From assembly GCF_001270265.1 (NCBI RefSeq), contig NZ_LGAP01000020.1, positions 56,439 to 120,438 of the forward strand: a DNA stretch of 64,000 nt. The letters are read 5' to 3'. Every line of letters begins with the position of its first letter. The first letter of the stretch is position 1. Positions 16,609 to 25,652 of the stretch are shown here, one piece after another. A program made the position numbers and the translations under genes. A model generated the notes under the pieces. That model searched no databases. It was not told the origin of the DNA and saw only the letters and a list, made by a program, of their open reading frames with translations. The stretch is from Ensifer adhaerens (lineage in GTDB: Bacteria > Pseudomonadota > Alphaproteobacteria > Rhizobiales > Rhizobiaceae).

Positions 16609-18009
16609 TCACACCACATAGATCGGATTGCTGATGGCGCGGCGCACGGTCTGCTGCTGGAGTTCCACCTCGGTCAGTTGCCAGGGCAAACCGCCGCCAA
16701 GGGCTGCAGTGAAATCGCCGATCAACTGCGGCCGGCTTTTCTCCGCCGCGATCTCGGCGCGCAGGAACAGGCTCGGGCGCCCGGAATATTGTCCGACCCA
16801 GTGATCGTCCTCAATGATTTCGTCGGCAATCTGCCCTGACGCGTCGAACCAGAGCAGTCGATCGCCCTTTGCGCCGTTGACCTCGGCCTTTGCCTCTACC
16901 GGTCCCCGGACCGTCGAGCCCATCGGTTGACCATCGATCGAAAGGGCCAGATGCGGTCCGCTCGGGCGTTCGGTGATATAGCCGCGCCCGGCCTTCATGG
17001 CGGCAAGGATCGCGTCCTCGGAGAGTTCCTCCAGCCAGAGCACGGTTGTCGGTCTTGCAAGCCCGAGCGGCCCTTCCGGCATCAGCCGGGCAGGCTGGTG
17101 GAAGTCGCTGCCGCCGATGGCCGAAATCCGCTTTCCCGAAGCGAGCCGTTGCTGATATCGGCCGAGCGATACCCAGTTCCATGCCATCCAATGCGATTGC
17201 CAGACCTCCATGCAGTCGATCTCCGGCACGTCGTAATCCCAGGGGATGGTCGGCTTGTCGTGGTTGATCGACAGCAGGCCGCCACGCTCATGCACCATGT
17301 CGGCGAGCGTGTGCCCGTGCTCCGGCCTGGTCATGCGGAAATCGATCCAGTCATCGATGCCAAAGACGTTGGCATGGCCAACCGCGGTCGTCACTTCCAT
17401 GGCGCGCACGAAAACCAGATCCGAAGACGAATTGGGATGGAAGTAGCAGCGTTGGCTGATCGTGTTGTGATCGGCGACGGCGAGAAAGTCGAGCCCGGCC
17501 TGCTTGGCGGCGGCATGCAACAACTCGGGCGAACCCGCCGCATCGGAGTGGAAGGTGTGGCAATGCAGGTCGCCGCGATACCATCCGGCCGCCTTCCTGA
17601 CCGGGAAGGTGCGGGCGGGCTGCGGTTCAAGTCTGCGGGGCGCATTGTCATGGCTGACGGTCAGGGTGACATCGACACCCTCTGGAGGAAGCTTGTAGAG
17701 CCCGAGCATGCCCTGCCAGCGACCCGCCGGCATCTCCCCGTGGATATACCCGGGCGTGGCGTCGTCGGTCGCGACAAAAAAGCGGTCGCGGGCGCCGCCG
17801 CTCCAGCCGCGAAAGCCGGCGCGGCTCGGGTAGTCGGTCGCCCGCCGATCGAGCACGCCGAGATCGATGATGCAGTCCTCGGCCTTGGCGTAGGCCATGG
17901 TGACATCGATGCGCGTCGTGCCCTCGGGCACATCGAAAGGCACATAGAAGTAAGGGTTAGCGGCCTGGTCGGCGCGCGTCACGTGAACGGTGATCGTGGT
18001 CATACGCAA
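16609..18009 (-). CDS. CehA/McbA-type metallohydrolase with PHP domain
   Basis: The 466-residue protein has a ~150-residue beta-rich N-terminal domain, then a PHP metal-binding domain: GDLHCHTFHSD near residue 165, AVADHNT about 35 residues later, GHANVFG, SINHDKP and GGSDFHQ. These supply the histidines and aspartates for a tri-metal centre. CehA/McbA relatives hydrolyse carbamate or phosphate esters, but most members have no assigned substrate. It is the last gene of a sugar ABC operon, 9 bases after the ATPase stop, which suggests action on the imported glycoside or its phosphoester. Confidence 0.85.
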   Translation of the reverse strand: MRMTTITVHVTRADQAANPYFYVPFDVPEGTTRIDVTMAYAKAEDCIIDLGVLDRRATDYPSRAGFRGWSGGARDRFFVATDDATPGYIHGEMPAGRWQGMLGLYKLPPEGVDVTLTVSHDNAPRRLEPQPARTFPVRKAAGWYRGDLHCHTFHSDAAGSPELLHAAAKQAGLDFLAVADHNTISQRCYFHPNSSSDLVFVRAMEVTTAVGHANVFGIDDWIDFRMTRPEHGHTLADMVHERGGLLSINHDKPTIPWDYDVPEIDCMEVWQSHWMAWNWVSLGRYQQRLASGKRISAIGGSDFHQPARLMPEGPLGLARPTTVLWLEELSEDAILAAMKAGRGYITERPSGPHLALSIDGQPMGSTVRGPVEAKAEVNGAKGDRLLWFDASGQIADEIIEDDHWVGQYSGRPSLFLRAEIAAEKSRPQLIGDFTAALGGGLPWQLTEVELQQQTVRRAISNPIYVV

Positions 18010-18018
18010 GGGTTCTGT

Positions 18019-19119
18019 CTATTCGCCATGGGCAGGAATGCGGGCGCCGGTGCTGTCGAAAAGCGTGACATGCTCGGCGTCGAAGGACAGTCGCACCGTC
18101 TTGTCCACCCGGATCTCGTCGTCGGTGAAGATGCGCGCCGTCACGCGGCCGGCATCTTTGCGCTCGATCGTCACCAGGCTTTCCGGCCCCATGTTCTCGT
18201 TGGCGAAGAGTTCGCCGGTGATGACGTTGCTATCGTCGGGGCGGGCAATGCGCAGGTGTTCCGGGCGAACGCCGAGCGTTATCGATTTGGCGCCAACGGC
18301 CCTGGCGATGGTGTCGGAAACCGGCAGTGCGGTGACGTCGAGGCCCTCGGCACGTAGCTGCAGCTTGCCGTCGATTATGGCGGCCTGCGCCGGCACGAGG
18401 TTCATCGGCGGGTTGCCGACGAAATTGGCGACGAAGGTGGTGGCCGGGCGGCGATAGATCTCGATCGGCGGTGCGAACTGGACGATCCGGCCCTTGTCCA
18501 TGACCGCGATGCGGGTGGCGAGCGCCATCGCCTCCGCCTGGTCGTGGGTGACGTAGACGGCGGTCATGCCCATGTCGCGCTGCAGGTGATTGAGGAAGCC
18601 GCGCGCTTCCAGCCGCAGCTTGGCGTCGAGGTTGGAAAGCGGCTCGTCGAAGAGATAGACCTGGCTCGGATAGACGAGCGCGCGCGCCAGCGACGTGCGT
18701 TGCTGCTGGCCACCGGAGATCTGGCTCGGCAGACGCTTCATCAGGTCGCCGATCTTCAAGACGTCGGCGACTTCCCTGGCGCGGGCATGGCGCTTGTCTT
18801 CCGCCTCACCGCGCACCTTCAGCGGATAGGCGATGTTGTCGGCGAGGTTCATGTGCGGATAGAGCGCATAGTCCTGAAAGACCATGGAAATCTGCCGATC
18901 CTTCGGGTGCAGATAGGTCACGTCCCTGCCGCCGATCAGCACTTTGCCGGAGGTCGGCGTTTCGAGCCCGGCGATCATGCGCAGGCTTGTCGTCTTGCCG
19001 CAACCGGATGGCCCGAGCAGGCAGACGAACTCGCCGTCAGCGATCGAGAAGCTGATGTCGGGCAGGGCGTTGAAGGCGCCGAAGCTCTTGGAAACGTTCT
19101 GGAATTCGACAGAGGCCAT
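18019..19119 (-). CDS. Carbohydrate ABC transporter ATP-binding protein (UgpC/MsmK type)
   Basis: At 366 residues this is the CUT1-type ATPase. Walker A is GPSGCGKTTS (near residue 38), the signature is SGGQQQR, Walker B is [11 protein letters not shown], and the H-loop is YVTHDQAEAM. The C-terminal third is the regulatory OB-like (TOBE) domain, with GVRPEHL. It powers the two permeases encoded just upstream. The ATG at 19119 begins the family N-terminus (MASVEFQNVSK); a longer start would overlap the permease gene. Confidence 0.93.
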   Translation of the reverse strand: MASVEFQNVSKSFGAFNALPDISFSIADGEFVCLLGPSGCGKTTSLRMIAGLETPTSGKVLIGGRDVTYLHPKDRQISMVFQDYALYPHMNLADNIAYPLKVRGEAEDKRHARAREVADVLKIGDLMKRLPSQISGGQQQRTSLARALVYPSQVYLFDEPLSNLDAKLRLEARGFLNHLQRDMGMTAVYVTHDQAEAMALATRIAVMDKGRIVQFAPPIEIYRRPATTFVANFVGNPPMNLVPAQAAIIDGKLQLRAEGLDVTALPVSDTIARAVGAKSITLGVRPEHLRIARPDDSNVITGELFANENMGPESLVTIERKDAGRVTARIFTDDEIRVDKTVRLSFDAEHVTLFDSTGARIPAHGE

Positions 19120-19135
19120 GAGACTGGTTTTCCGA

Positions 19136-19969
19136 TTACGACTTGATGCCACCGAAGAACCGGAAACCGAACTTCCAGTTCACGAAGAGGTAGAGTGCGA
19201 TGACGGGGAGCGAGTAGATGAGGGAGTAGGCGGCCAGCAGCGTGACGATCGGCGTGCCGGCCTCCGAATAGAAGGAATAGATGGCGACCGATGCGGGCAT
19301 CAGGCTGTCGCTGCGCAAGAGGATGAAGGGGATCAGGAAGCTTCCCCAGATGTTGACGAAGGCCCAGACGACGACGACGACGATGCCCGGCCGGATGACC
19401 GGCAGCGCGACATCGAAGAATGCCTGAAGCGGCGAGGCGCCGGCAACCATCGCGCTTTCTTCATAGGAGCGCGGGATGGCGTCGATGAAATCGCGCAGGA
19501 TGAACATCGCCGTCGGCAGCAGGCCGCCGGCAAAGACGAGAATGACGGCCAGATGCGTGTCGATAAGGCCTGCGGCCGAAACGATCAGGAAGATCGGAAC
19601 CATCGCGGCCGAGCCCGAGACCACCGACGAGAACAGCAGAAGCACATAGGTGACCGCGCTCTTGCCGGGGATCGAAGAGCGGGACAGCGCGTAGGCCGCA
19701 AATGTTGCCGCCGCGCCGACGAGGACAACGCCGCCGAAGGCCTGCACCAGGCTGTTGAACAGCGCCTGCATGGCGAAGGTGTTCTGAAACACCGTCGTAA
19801 AGTTGGCGAAGGTAAAAGGGGCCGGAATGGCAAGGCCGAGTTCGGCGCGGGCGTTGAACGGCGCGAAGAAGAACCAGACGAGCGGCAGCGCGAAGAGGGT
19901 GCCGAGCAGGGCGGCAACCACGGAAAAGCCCATGCGGCGGATGTAGATACGGGAAGAGAACGGCATCAT
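19136..19969 (-). CDS. Carbohydrate ABC transporter permease (MalG type)
   Basis: The 277-residue inner-membrane protein has six predicted helices and the EAA loop ESAMVAGASPLQAFFDVALPVIRPG that docks on the ATPase. The C-terminal end carries no extra domain. The start ATG overlaps the stop of the upstream permease gene by 4 bases, so the two are translated together. Confidence 0.92.
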   Translation of the reverse strand: MMPFSSRIYIRRMGFSVVAALLGTLFALPLVWFFFAPFNARAELGLAIPAPFTFANFTTVFQNTFAMQALFNSLVQAFGGVVLVGAAATFAAYALSRSSIPGKSAVTYVLLLFSSVVSGSAAMVPIFLIVSAAGLIDTHLAVILVFAGGLLPTAMFILRDFIDAIPRSYEESAMVAGASPLQAFFDVALPVIRPGIVVVVVWAFVNIWGSFLIPFILLRSDSLMPASVAIYSFYSEAGTPIVTLLAAYSLIYSLPVIALYLFVNWKFGFRFFGGIKS

Positions 19970-20874
19970 TCAGCCTCCACAGGCTTCTTGTGGGCGAGCC
20001 TCAGATAGACAAGCGCGAAAGCCAGATTGATGAGCATGATGACCACGCCGACGGCCGCGCCCTTGCCGAACTCGAAATCCTTGAAGGCGATGCGGTAGGT
20101 GTAGATCGACAGCAGTTCGGTCCTATAGGACGGCCCGCCGTTGGTCAGCAGGAACGGCGTGAAGACGTTGAAGGTCCACATGGTGATCAGGATCAGATCG
20201 GTGACCACATGGCCGCGGATGAGGGGCAGGGCGATATCGCGCAGCTTCTGCCAGGAAGTGGCGCCAGCGACGTCCGCCGCCTGGAAATAGCTCGGCGGGA
20301 TCGACTGGAATGCCGAGTTGAAAAGCATCATCGAGAAGGCAGCACCCCGCCAGGTGTTGAAGAACACGATGACCCAGAACGGTTGCTGCAGCAGCCAGTC
20401 GCCCGGCGGCAGGCCGAGCCCACGCATGATCATGTTCAGCGTGCCGTTGTCATAGTCGAGAAAGGCGAACCAGGCGAAGCCGATGACCACTTCCGGCAGG
20501 ATCCAGGCGGCAATGACGGTCGTCTGCAGGAAGGACTTGATGCTGGGCGAGACGGTCTGGCTGAGCCAGGAAAGGATCAGTCCCAGCAACGCCTGGCCGA
20601 TGAGCGCCGACAGGAGCACGAACTGGATCGTCAGGATCAGCGAAAAGCCGAACTGGCCGCGGGCGAAGAAGGTGGCTGGATTGAACAGCGCAAAATAGTT
20701 CTGGAGACCCACGAAATCCGGATCGAGCGCGGTCCGTCCAAGCAATGTCCTGTTGGTGAAGGAAACGAAGATCACCCAGAAGAACGGGATGATGACGAAT
20801 ACACCGACCAGTGCCGTCGCGGGAGCCAGAAACAGGGCGCCCGCCCGCGTGGACAGCAGCGAGAATTTCTTCAT
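19966..20874 (-). CDS. Carbohydrate ABC transporter permease (MalF type)
   Basis: A 302-residue protein with six hydrophobic helices. The EAA loop is QAADVAGATSWQKLRDIALP. The first helix (residues 8-35) contains VFVIIPFFWVIFVSF, and RTLLG follows, as usual in this group. The frame stays open upstream to 20997, but the ATG at 20874 (MKKFSLLSTRAG) gives the normal family length. It lies 82 bases downstream of the binding-protein gene in the same operon. Confidence 0.9.
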   Translation of the reverse strand: MKKFSLLSTRAGALFLAPATALVGVFVIIPFFWVIFVSFTNRTLLGRTALDPDFVGLQNYFALFNPATFFARGQFGFSLILTIQFVLLSALIGQALLGLILSWLSQTVSPSIKSFLQTTVIAAWILPEVVIGFAWFAFLDYDNGTLNMIMRGLGLPPGDWLLQQPFWVIVFFNTWRGAAFSMMLFNSAFQSIPPSYFQAADVAGATSWQKLRDIALPLIRGHVVTDLILITMWTFNVFTPFLLTNGGPSYRTELLSIYTYRIAFKDFEFGKGAAVGVVIMLINLAFALVYLRLAHKKPVEAE

Positions 20875-20956
20875 GCGTTGAGTTTCCCTTGGGCGAGCGA
20901 AGCGGCTCGGCGACATGACCGGCCGGCCGGGAGGCCGACCGGCGATATCGGCCCGG

Positions 20957-22318
20957 TCAGAGACGGCTGACCGTGTTTTCTTCGCCGACGATGGCAATGA
21001 CGGCTGCCTTGTACTGGGCCATCGCGTCTTCCGGCGACAGTTCGCCCGAGACGACGCTTTCCGTCATGCGCTGGATCTCGGTCGAGACCTTGTTGTAGTT
21101 GGCGTCATTGGGGCGTGCGGTGGTGATCGGCAGCAGCGCCTCGGCGGTTTCGGTCAGGAAGGGCGAGTTGGGGATCGCGACGTCGTTGCGAATGCGGATC
21201 GCCGGCTGGATCTCCTGGAAGGCGGTGAGCTGCTCCTGGCTGTTCATGAACGACAGCAGCTCCCAGGATTCCTTCGGGGCGTCCGTATGCGGGTTGATGA
21301 CGAAGCCGGTGCCGCCGGACATGGTGACGAAGTCCTGGCCGCGCAGGCCCTTGCCCGGCTGCACCGCCGGCATCTTCTTCCAGGTCATGACGTTGTCGCG
21401 GTCGGCGACTTCGAATTCTGCGCCAGGTTTGGTGACCGAGCGATAGAACCAGTCGCCCTCCACCAGCATGGCGGTCTTGCCGTCGCGGAAGTTGGCGAAG
21501 GTGCGATTGCGCCCGTCGGCCAGCAACTGGGCGCGCTGATCGCCGAGCTTGTCGTCGACATAGATTGTCTTGTAGAGCTTCAGCGTATCGAGGATGCCCT
21601 GGCTGGAGACGATGTATTTGCCGGCATCGTCGGTGACCTGCTCGCCGGTGCCGAGCAACGCCATCCAGTAGCCCTGCATGGTCGTGGCCTCGCCCATGGA
21701 GACGCCGGCATTCAGCTGCAGCGGGAAGGAATCAGGCGCGGCCGCCTTGATCTTGCGGGCGGCGTCGAGCAGTTCGTCCCAGGATTTCGGTTGCCAAGCA
21801 GCCGCGTCGAGGCCGGCCTTCTGGAACAGGTCCTTGCGCACGAAGATCATGCGCGCGTCGGTGCCGAGCGCGATGCCGTAGGGTTTGCCCTGATAGCTCA
21901 TCAGCGCCTTGGTGCCGTCGGAGATATGGCTCCAGCCTTCCCAGGCATTGACGTCGGCGCCCGCCACTTCCTCCAGCGATTTCAGCAGCCCGCCCTGAAC
22001 GAAGCTCGGGATCAGGAAGCCGTCGAACCCGGAGACATCCGGGCCGGCGCCGGTCGAGAAATCAAGCGCGAGCTGCTGTGTCAGCTGCTCGTCCTCGCCG
22101 CCGAACTGGTTGAGCTTGACGGTGACGTCCTTGCCCTCGGCCTTCATCTTGGCGGTGAAGGCCGGGATGACCTTGGTCTCGATCCACTCGGCCATGCCGC
22201 TGTTGACGCCGCCGACGACGCATCGGCAGGTGATGTTGAGTTCGGTCGCCATCGCCGGCCCGGACAGGGCCATGACGGCTGCCGCGCTCAGCAAATAAGA
22301 CTGCATCTTTCTGCGCAT
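20957..22318 (-). CDS. Extracellular solute-binding protein, carbohydrate ABC system
   Basis: A 453-residue precursor with a signal peptide (MRRKMQSYLLSAAAVMALSG, cleaved near AMA-TE). The remainder is a family-1 binding protein, with the typical GAGPDVSGFD and GKPYGIALGTDARM segments. GGAGGAG lies 7 bases before the ATG at 22318. It is the first gene of a five-gene operon (binding protein, two permeases, ATPase, PHP hydrolase). The promoter upstream contains a LacI-type operator. The exact sugar cannot be read from the sequence; the divergent GH38-like gene suggests a glycoside. Confidence 0.92.
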   Translation of the reverse strand: MRRKMQSYLLSAAAVMALSGPAMATELNITCRCVVGGVNSGMAEWIETKVIPAFTAKMKAEGKDVTVKLNQFGGEDEQLTQQLALDFSTGAGPDVSGFDGFLIPSFVQGGLLKSLEEVAGADVNAWEGWSHISDGTKALMSYQGKPYGIALGTDARMIFVRKDLFQKAGLDAAAWQPKSWDELLDAARKIKAAAPDSFPLQLNAGVSMGEATTMQGYWMALLGTGEQVTDDAGKYIVSSQGILDTLKLYKTIYVDDKLGDQRAQLLADGRNRTFANFRDGKTAMLVEGDWFYRSVTKPGAEFEVADRDNVMTWKKMPAVQPGKGLRGQDFVTMSGGTGFVINPHTDAPKESWELLSFMNSQEQLTAFQEIQPAIRIRNDVAIPNSPFLTETAEALLPITTARPNDANYNKVSTEIQRMTESVVSGELSPEDAMAQYKAAVIAIVGEENTVSRL

Positions 22319-22420
22319 TGAAACTCCTCCCACGGTGGTCCGGTTCTCGCCGGACCGTTTCGGCTGCGGTGCATCGGGATGGGAATTGGACCTCCTCCAG
22401 CCGTTCCCATCCGTCTGGGC

Positions 22421-22451
22421 TTAACAATGAACACGCTTTCATTTTTGTCAA
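22421..22451 (-). promoter_or_regulatory. Promoter of the sugar ABC operon
   Basis: Read on the minus strand, a perfect TTGACA (22446-22451) is followed 17 bases later by ATTGTT (22423-22428), or 19 bases later by TGTTAA (22421-22426). The spacer is filled by the LacI-type operator at 22428-22441, the usual place for a repressor to block polymerase. Confidence 0.6.
22428..22441. promoter_or_regulatory. LacI-family operator O1
   Basis: TGAACACGCTTTCA is a near-palindrome with the central CG of LacI/GalR operators. It sits within the spacer of the ABC operon promoter. A second copy differing at one base lies at 22576-22589. Confidence 0.7.
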
Positions 22452-22575
22452 CACGCCTTCGGGAGGAATCTGATAAGGGCAGACTTCCGTGCCCGTATGA
22501 CGTGGAAATTCGGCGCGAATAGCCTGTTTTCGATTGATGTCTTGACGAATGCGCGGCGATTGGTGCAGGTTGATT

Positions 22576-22589
22576 TGAACACGTTTTCA
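22576..22589. promoter_or_regulatory. LacI-family operator O2
   Basis: TGAACACGTTTTCA, 24 bases before the lacI start codon and differing from O1 by one base. It would let the repressor control its own gene and the hydrolase behind it. The two centres are 148 bases apart, compatible with looping. Confidence 0.7.
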
Positions 22590-22612
22590 TTCTCTGCGCC
22601 GAGCACGATCCC

Positions 22613-23653
22613 ATGAGCGAGAAACCCGACAGGAAAGCAGCGCGCGCCACGGCCGATCTGGTGGCGCGGGAGGCCAATGTCTCGCGCGTCGCCGTCTCGC
22701 GCGCCTTCAATCCGAATGCTTCACTGAAGCCGGAGAAGCGCGATCGCATCCTGAAGGTTGCGCGCGAACTGAACTATACGCCTGACATGGCCGCGCGCGC
22801 GCTGGTGACCAGGCGGTCGCATCTGGTCGGCATGATCGTTCCCGATGTCTGCAGCCCCTGGGAAAGCCAGGAGATCGACGCCCTGACGACGGCGCTGCAG
22901 GCAGAGGGCTTCGCGACGCTGCTGTTCAAGGCGAAGGCTGATTTCAGCATGGACCCGATGCTGCTCACTTATATGCGCGGCTTCAATCCCGATTCGGTGA
23001 TCGCCTTTACCGAGAATATCGAGCCGGCTGTTCTCAGCAGCTTTCTCGATCGTGCCGTCCCGATCTACGTGATCTATGACGATGCCGATGCGTTTTCCGG
23101 CAAGGCGTCCGAAACGCTCTATGACCGGCTTCTCGTGCGGCAGAAGGACGGCATCGAACAGGCTGTTGCCTTGCTGCAGGGCTATGGCGTCCGCCGCATC
23201 GCCTATCTCGGCGGCAAGAAGCAGTCCCTCGCCAATACCGAACGCGAACGGATGATCGCGCAGGTGCTTGCCGACCGCGGCATGGCGCCGCCTGTCACCG
23301 TTCCTGGCGATTATACCTACGACACGGCCTATCGCTCGACGCTTGATCTCTTTCGTGTCGGTTCCGGCGCAGACGCGATCTTCGCAGCCAACGACGTCGG
23401 CGCGTTCGGCGCGATCGATGCCCTCAGGCACGAACTCGGGCTTTCCGTGCCTGATGATGTCAAGGTCGTCGGCTTCGACGATATCCCGCAGGCGCATTGG
23501 AAGAGCTACAACCTGACAACCGTCCGCATCGACCTCGACGACCGCGTTCGCGCCCTCGTCCGGCTGATCCTCAGACGCCTCAAGACACCGGATGCCGACC
23601 CCCTGGTCGAAACCCTGACCACCCGCCTCGTCGTTCGCGGCACCGTCGGCTGA
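22613..23653 (+). CDS. LacI-family transcriptional regulator
   Basis: A 346-residue LacI/GalR protein. The HTH occupies residues 12-32 ([20 protein letters not shown]), the hinge helix ends near residue 65 (PDMAARALV), and the periplasmic-binding-like effector domain follows (HLVGMIVPD...). The late [14 protein letters not shown] and [10 protein letters not shown] blocks are standard. It is divergent from the ABC operon with two matching operators in the 294-base gap, and only 10 bases precede the hydrolase gene behind it. It is very likely the repressor of both units; the inducer is probably the imported sugar. Confidence 0.93.
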   Translation: MSEKPDRKAARATADLVAREANVSRVAVSRAFNPNASLKPEKRDRILKVARELNYTPDMAARALVTRRSHLVGMIVPDVCSPWESQEIDALTTALQAEGFATLLFKAKADFSMDPMLLTYMRGFNPDSVIAFTENIEPAVLSSFLDRAVPIYVIYDDADAFSGKASETLYDRLLVRQKDGIEQAVALLQGYGVRRIAYLGGKKQSLANTERERMIAQVLADRGMAPPVTVPGDYTYDTAYRSTLDLFRVGSGADAIFAANDVGAFGAIDALRHELGLSVPDDVKVVGFDDIPQAHWKSYNLTTVRIDLDDRVRALVRLILRRLKTPDADPLVETLTTRLVVRGTVG

Positions 23654-23663
23654 ATGGAACAAC

Positions 23664-25595
23664 ATGACAGAAAAGCGCGTGCATCTGGTCTTCAAGACCC
23701 ATCTTGACATTGGCTTCACCGACCACGCGGAAAAAGTCCGCCGCCAATATCATGAGCGGTTCATCCCCCAGGCGATCGAGACGGCCGAGCATTTTTATGC
23801 CGAGGATCCGCAGGATCTGAAGTTCGTCTGGACGACGGGCGCCTGGTTGATCTGGGATCACCTGATGTCGCGTTCGGCGGCGGAGGTGAAGAAGCTCGAA
23901 CGGGCGATCGATCTCGGCCTGATCCGCTGGCACGGGTTGCCGTTCACCACCCATACCGAGTTGATGTCGCCGGAGCTTTTCCGCGCCGGCCTTTCCTATT
24001 CGCGCGAGCTTGACCGGCGGTTCGGCAAGAGGACGATCGCGGCCAAGATGACGGATGTGCCGGGGCATACGCTGGGTATGGTTCCGCTTCTCGCGGAGGC
24101 CGGCATCCGGTTCCTGCATCTCGGCGTCAACCCCGCGTCGCCACCGCCCGAGACGCCCGACATCTTTCGCTGGCGAGCGCCCGGCGGAGCGGAGATCGTC
24201 GTCATGTATCAGCGATCCTACGGCGAAACCTATTTCCCCGCCGGTTTTGCCGATGGCTTGAGCTTCGCCCATACCAGCGACAATATCGGTCCGCAAAGCG
24301 TGCCGCAGACAGCCGAGGTCTATCGCGAGATGCGCCATCAGCACCCGGATGCGACAGTCCGGGCGGCAACGCTCGAAGACTACGGCGCGCTCGTCTGGGA
24401 TGCGCGGGAAGCCTTCCCCCTCGTCGAATACGAGCTTGGCGACAGCTGGATCCACGGCAGCGCCTCCGATCCGATAAAGACCGCCCGCTTCCTCGCGCTC
24501 CAGCGGCTTTACGACCGGTTCGCGGCGGAAGGCTTGACCGCCAGCCGTGTCGCTTTTGGGCAGAAGCTGACAATGGCCGCGGAACACACCTGCGGCGTCG
24601 ACATCAAATCCTATCTGCGCGATGACAGGGCATGGTCCCGTCCCGACTTCGAGACGGCCCGCAAGAGCGACCACCGCTTTGCCTATACCGAAGCCTCCTG
24701 GAGCGAGCAGCGCGCCTACCTTGATGACGCCCGCGCGGCGCTCGACGGCGCGGACGCGGCGGCGGCCGATGCCGCCTTGGCCGAATTGGCCGTGCCGGCC
24801 CTCATGGCCGGGGGAGACAGGCGGAGCAGTCTTGCATGTGGCGGCTGGTCGATCGAACTTGGGCCTTCGACGGGCGACATCCTGTCGCTGACGTCTCCGT
24901 CCGGGCGGTCTATTGCCGGCCGTTCCGGGCCGTTGATCGCCTATCGCTACGAGAGCTACGACGCCACCGACGTCAACAGGCACATGGACACCTACCTGAC
25001 GCATCGCCAGGAATGGGCGATCCTCGATCACGACAAGCCGGGTCTTGCCCGGTCCGGCGCGGCGCTGTCCCAGGTATTTGCGCCGATCTTGCAGGCGGCG
25101 GATGCATCGGGCGTGCTCATGTCCATGCCTGAGCAGGCGGTCGCCCAATACGGCGCGCCGAACCGTGTGGCTCTCGCCTTCTCAGGCGAAGGCGATACGC
25201 TTGAACTTCGCCTGACCCTGCACGCAAAAGCTGCCAACCGCATGCCCGAGGCGAGCTTCCTCTCCTTCACGCCTTCGGGCGACGTCGCGTGGAGCCTGCG
25301 CAAGATGGGGCTCTGGCACAAGTCCGGCCACATTGCCGCCGGGGGCGGCGCGCAACTTCAGGCGGTTACAGCCGTCAGAGGCGATCTCGCTTCAGGAGAA
25401 AAGTTGTCCATCGAGCCGCTCGACACGCCGCTGGTTGCGCCTCAATCCTGCGACTTCATGACCTTCTGCAAGACATTGCCGGATTTCAATGACGGCGTTC
25501 GTTTCAACCTCCACAACAACAAGTGGGGAACGAACTTCCCGATGTGGTGGGAGGGCGATTTTTCCGCCCGCTTCCGTTTGAGATTGGAAGACTGA
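23664..25595 (+). CDS. GH38-like glycoside hydrolase (DUF5054 type)
   Basis: The 643-residue protein starts with a metal-site motif THLDIGFTD resembling the HxD of GH38 alpha-mannosidases. A probable catalytic Asp follows in TDVPGHTLG near residue 130, and a beta-rich C-terminal domain ends in NNKWGTNFPMWW. No signal peptide is seen, so it acts in the cytoplasm, presumably on the sugar taken up by the neighbouring ABC system. It forms an operon with lacI. The family assignment to the DUF5054 group is from motif memory; the sugar specificity is open, and the similarity to GH38 is distant. Confidence 0.75.
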   Translation: MTEKRVHLVFKTHLDIGFTDHAEKVRRQYHERFIPQAIETAEHFYAEDPQDLKFVWTTGAWLIWDHLMSRSAAEVKKLERAIDLGLIRWHGLPFTTHTELMSPELFRAGLSYSRELDRRFGKRTIAAKMTDVPGHTLGMVPLLAEAGIRFLHLGVNPASPPPETPDIFRWRAPGGAEIVVMYQRSYGETYFPAGFADGLSFAHTSDNIGPQSVPQTAEVYREMRHQHPDATVRAATLEDYGALVWDAREAFPLVEYELGDSWIHGSASDPIKTARFLALQRLYDRFAAEGLTASRVAFGQKLTMAAEHTCGVDIKSYLRDDRAWSRPDFETARKSDHRFAYTEASWSEQRAYLDDARAALDGADAAAADAALAELAVPALMAGGDRRSSLACGGWSIELGPSTGDILSLTSPSGRSIAGRSGPLIAYRYESYDATDVNRHMDTYLTHRQEWAILDHDKPGLARSGAALSQVFAPILQAADASGVLMSMPEQAVAQYGAPNRVALAFSGEGDTLELRLTLHAKAANRMPEASFLSFTPSGDVAWSLRKMGLWHKSGHIAAGGGAQLQAVTAVRGDLASGEKLSIEPLDTPLVAPQSCDFMTFCKTLPDFNDGVRFNLHNNKWGTNFPMWWEGDFSARFRLRLED

Positions 25596-25652
25596 CCGTG
25601 AAGCGGGCCACTGCGGTCCGCCTCACGCTCAATCGCGGTCCAATTGAAGTCG

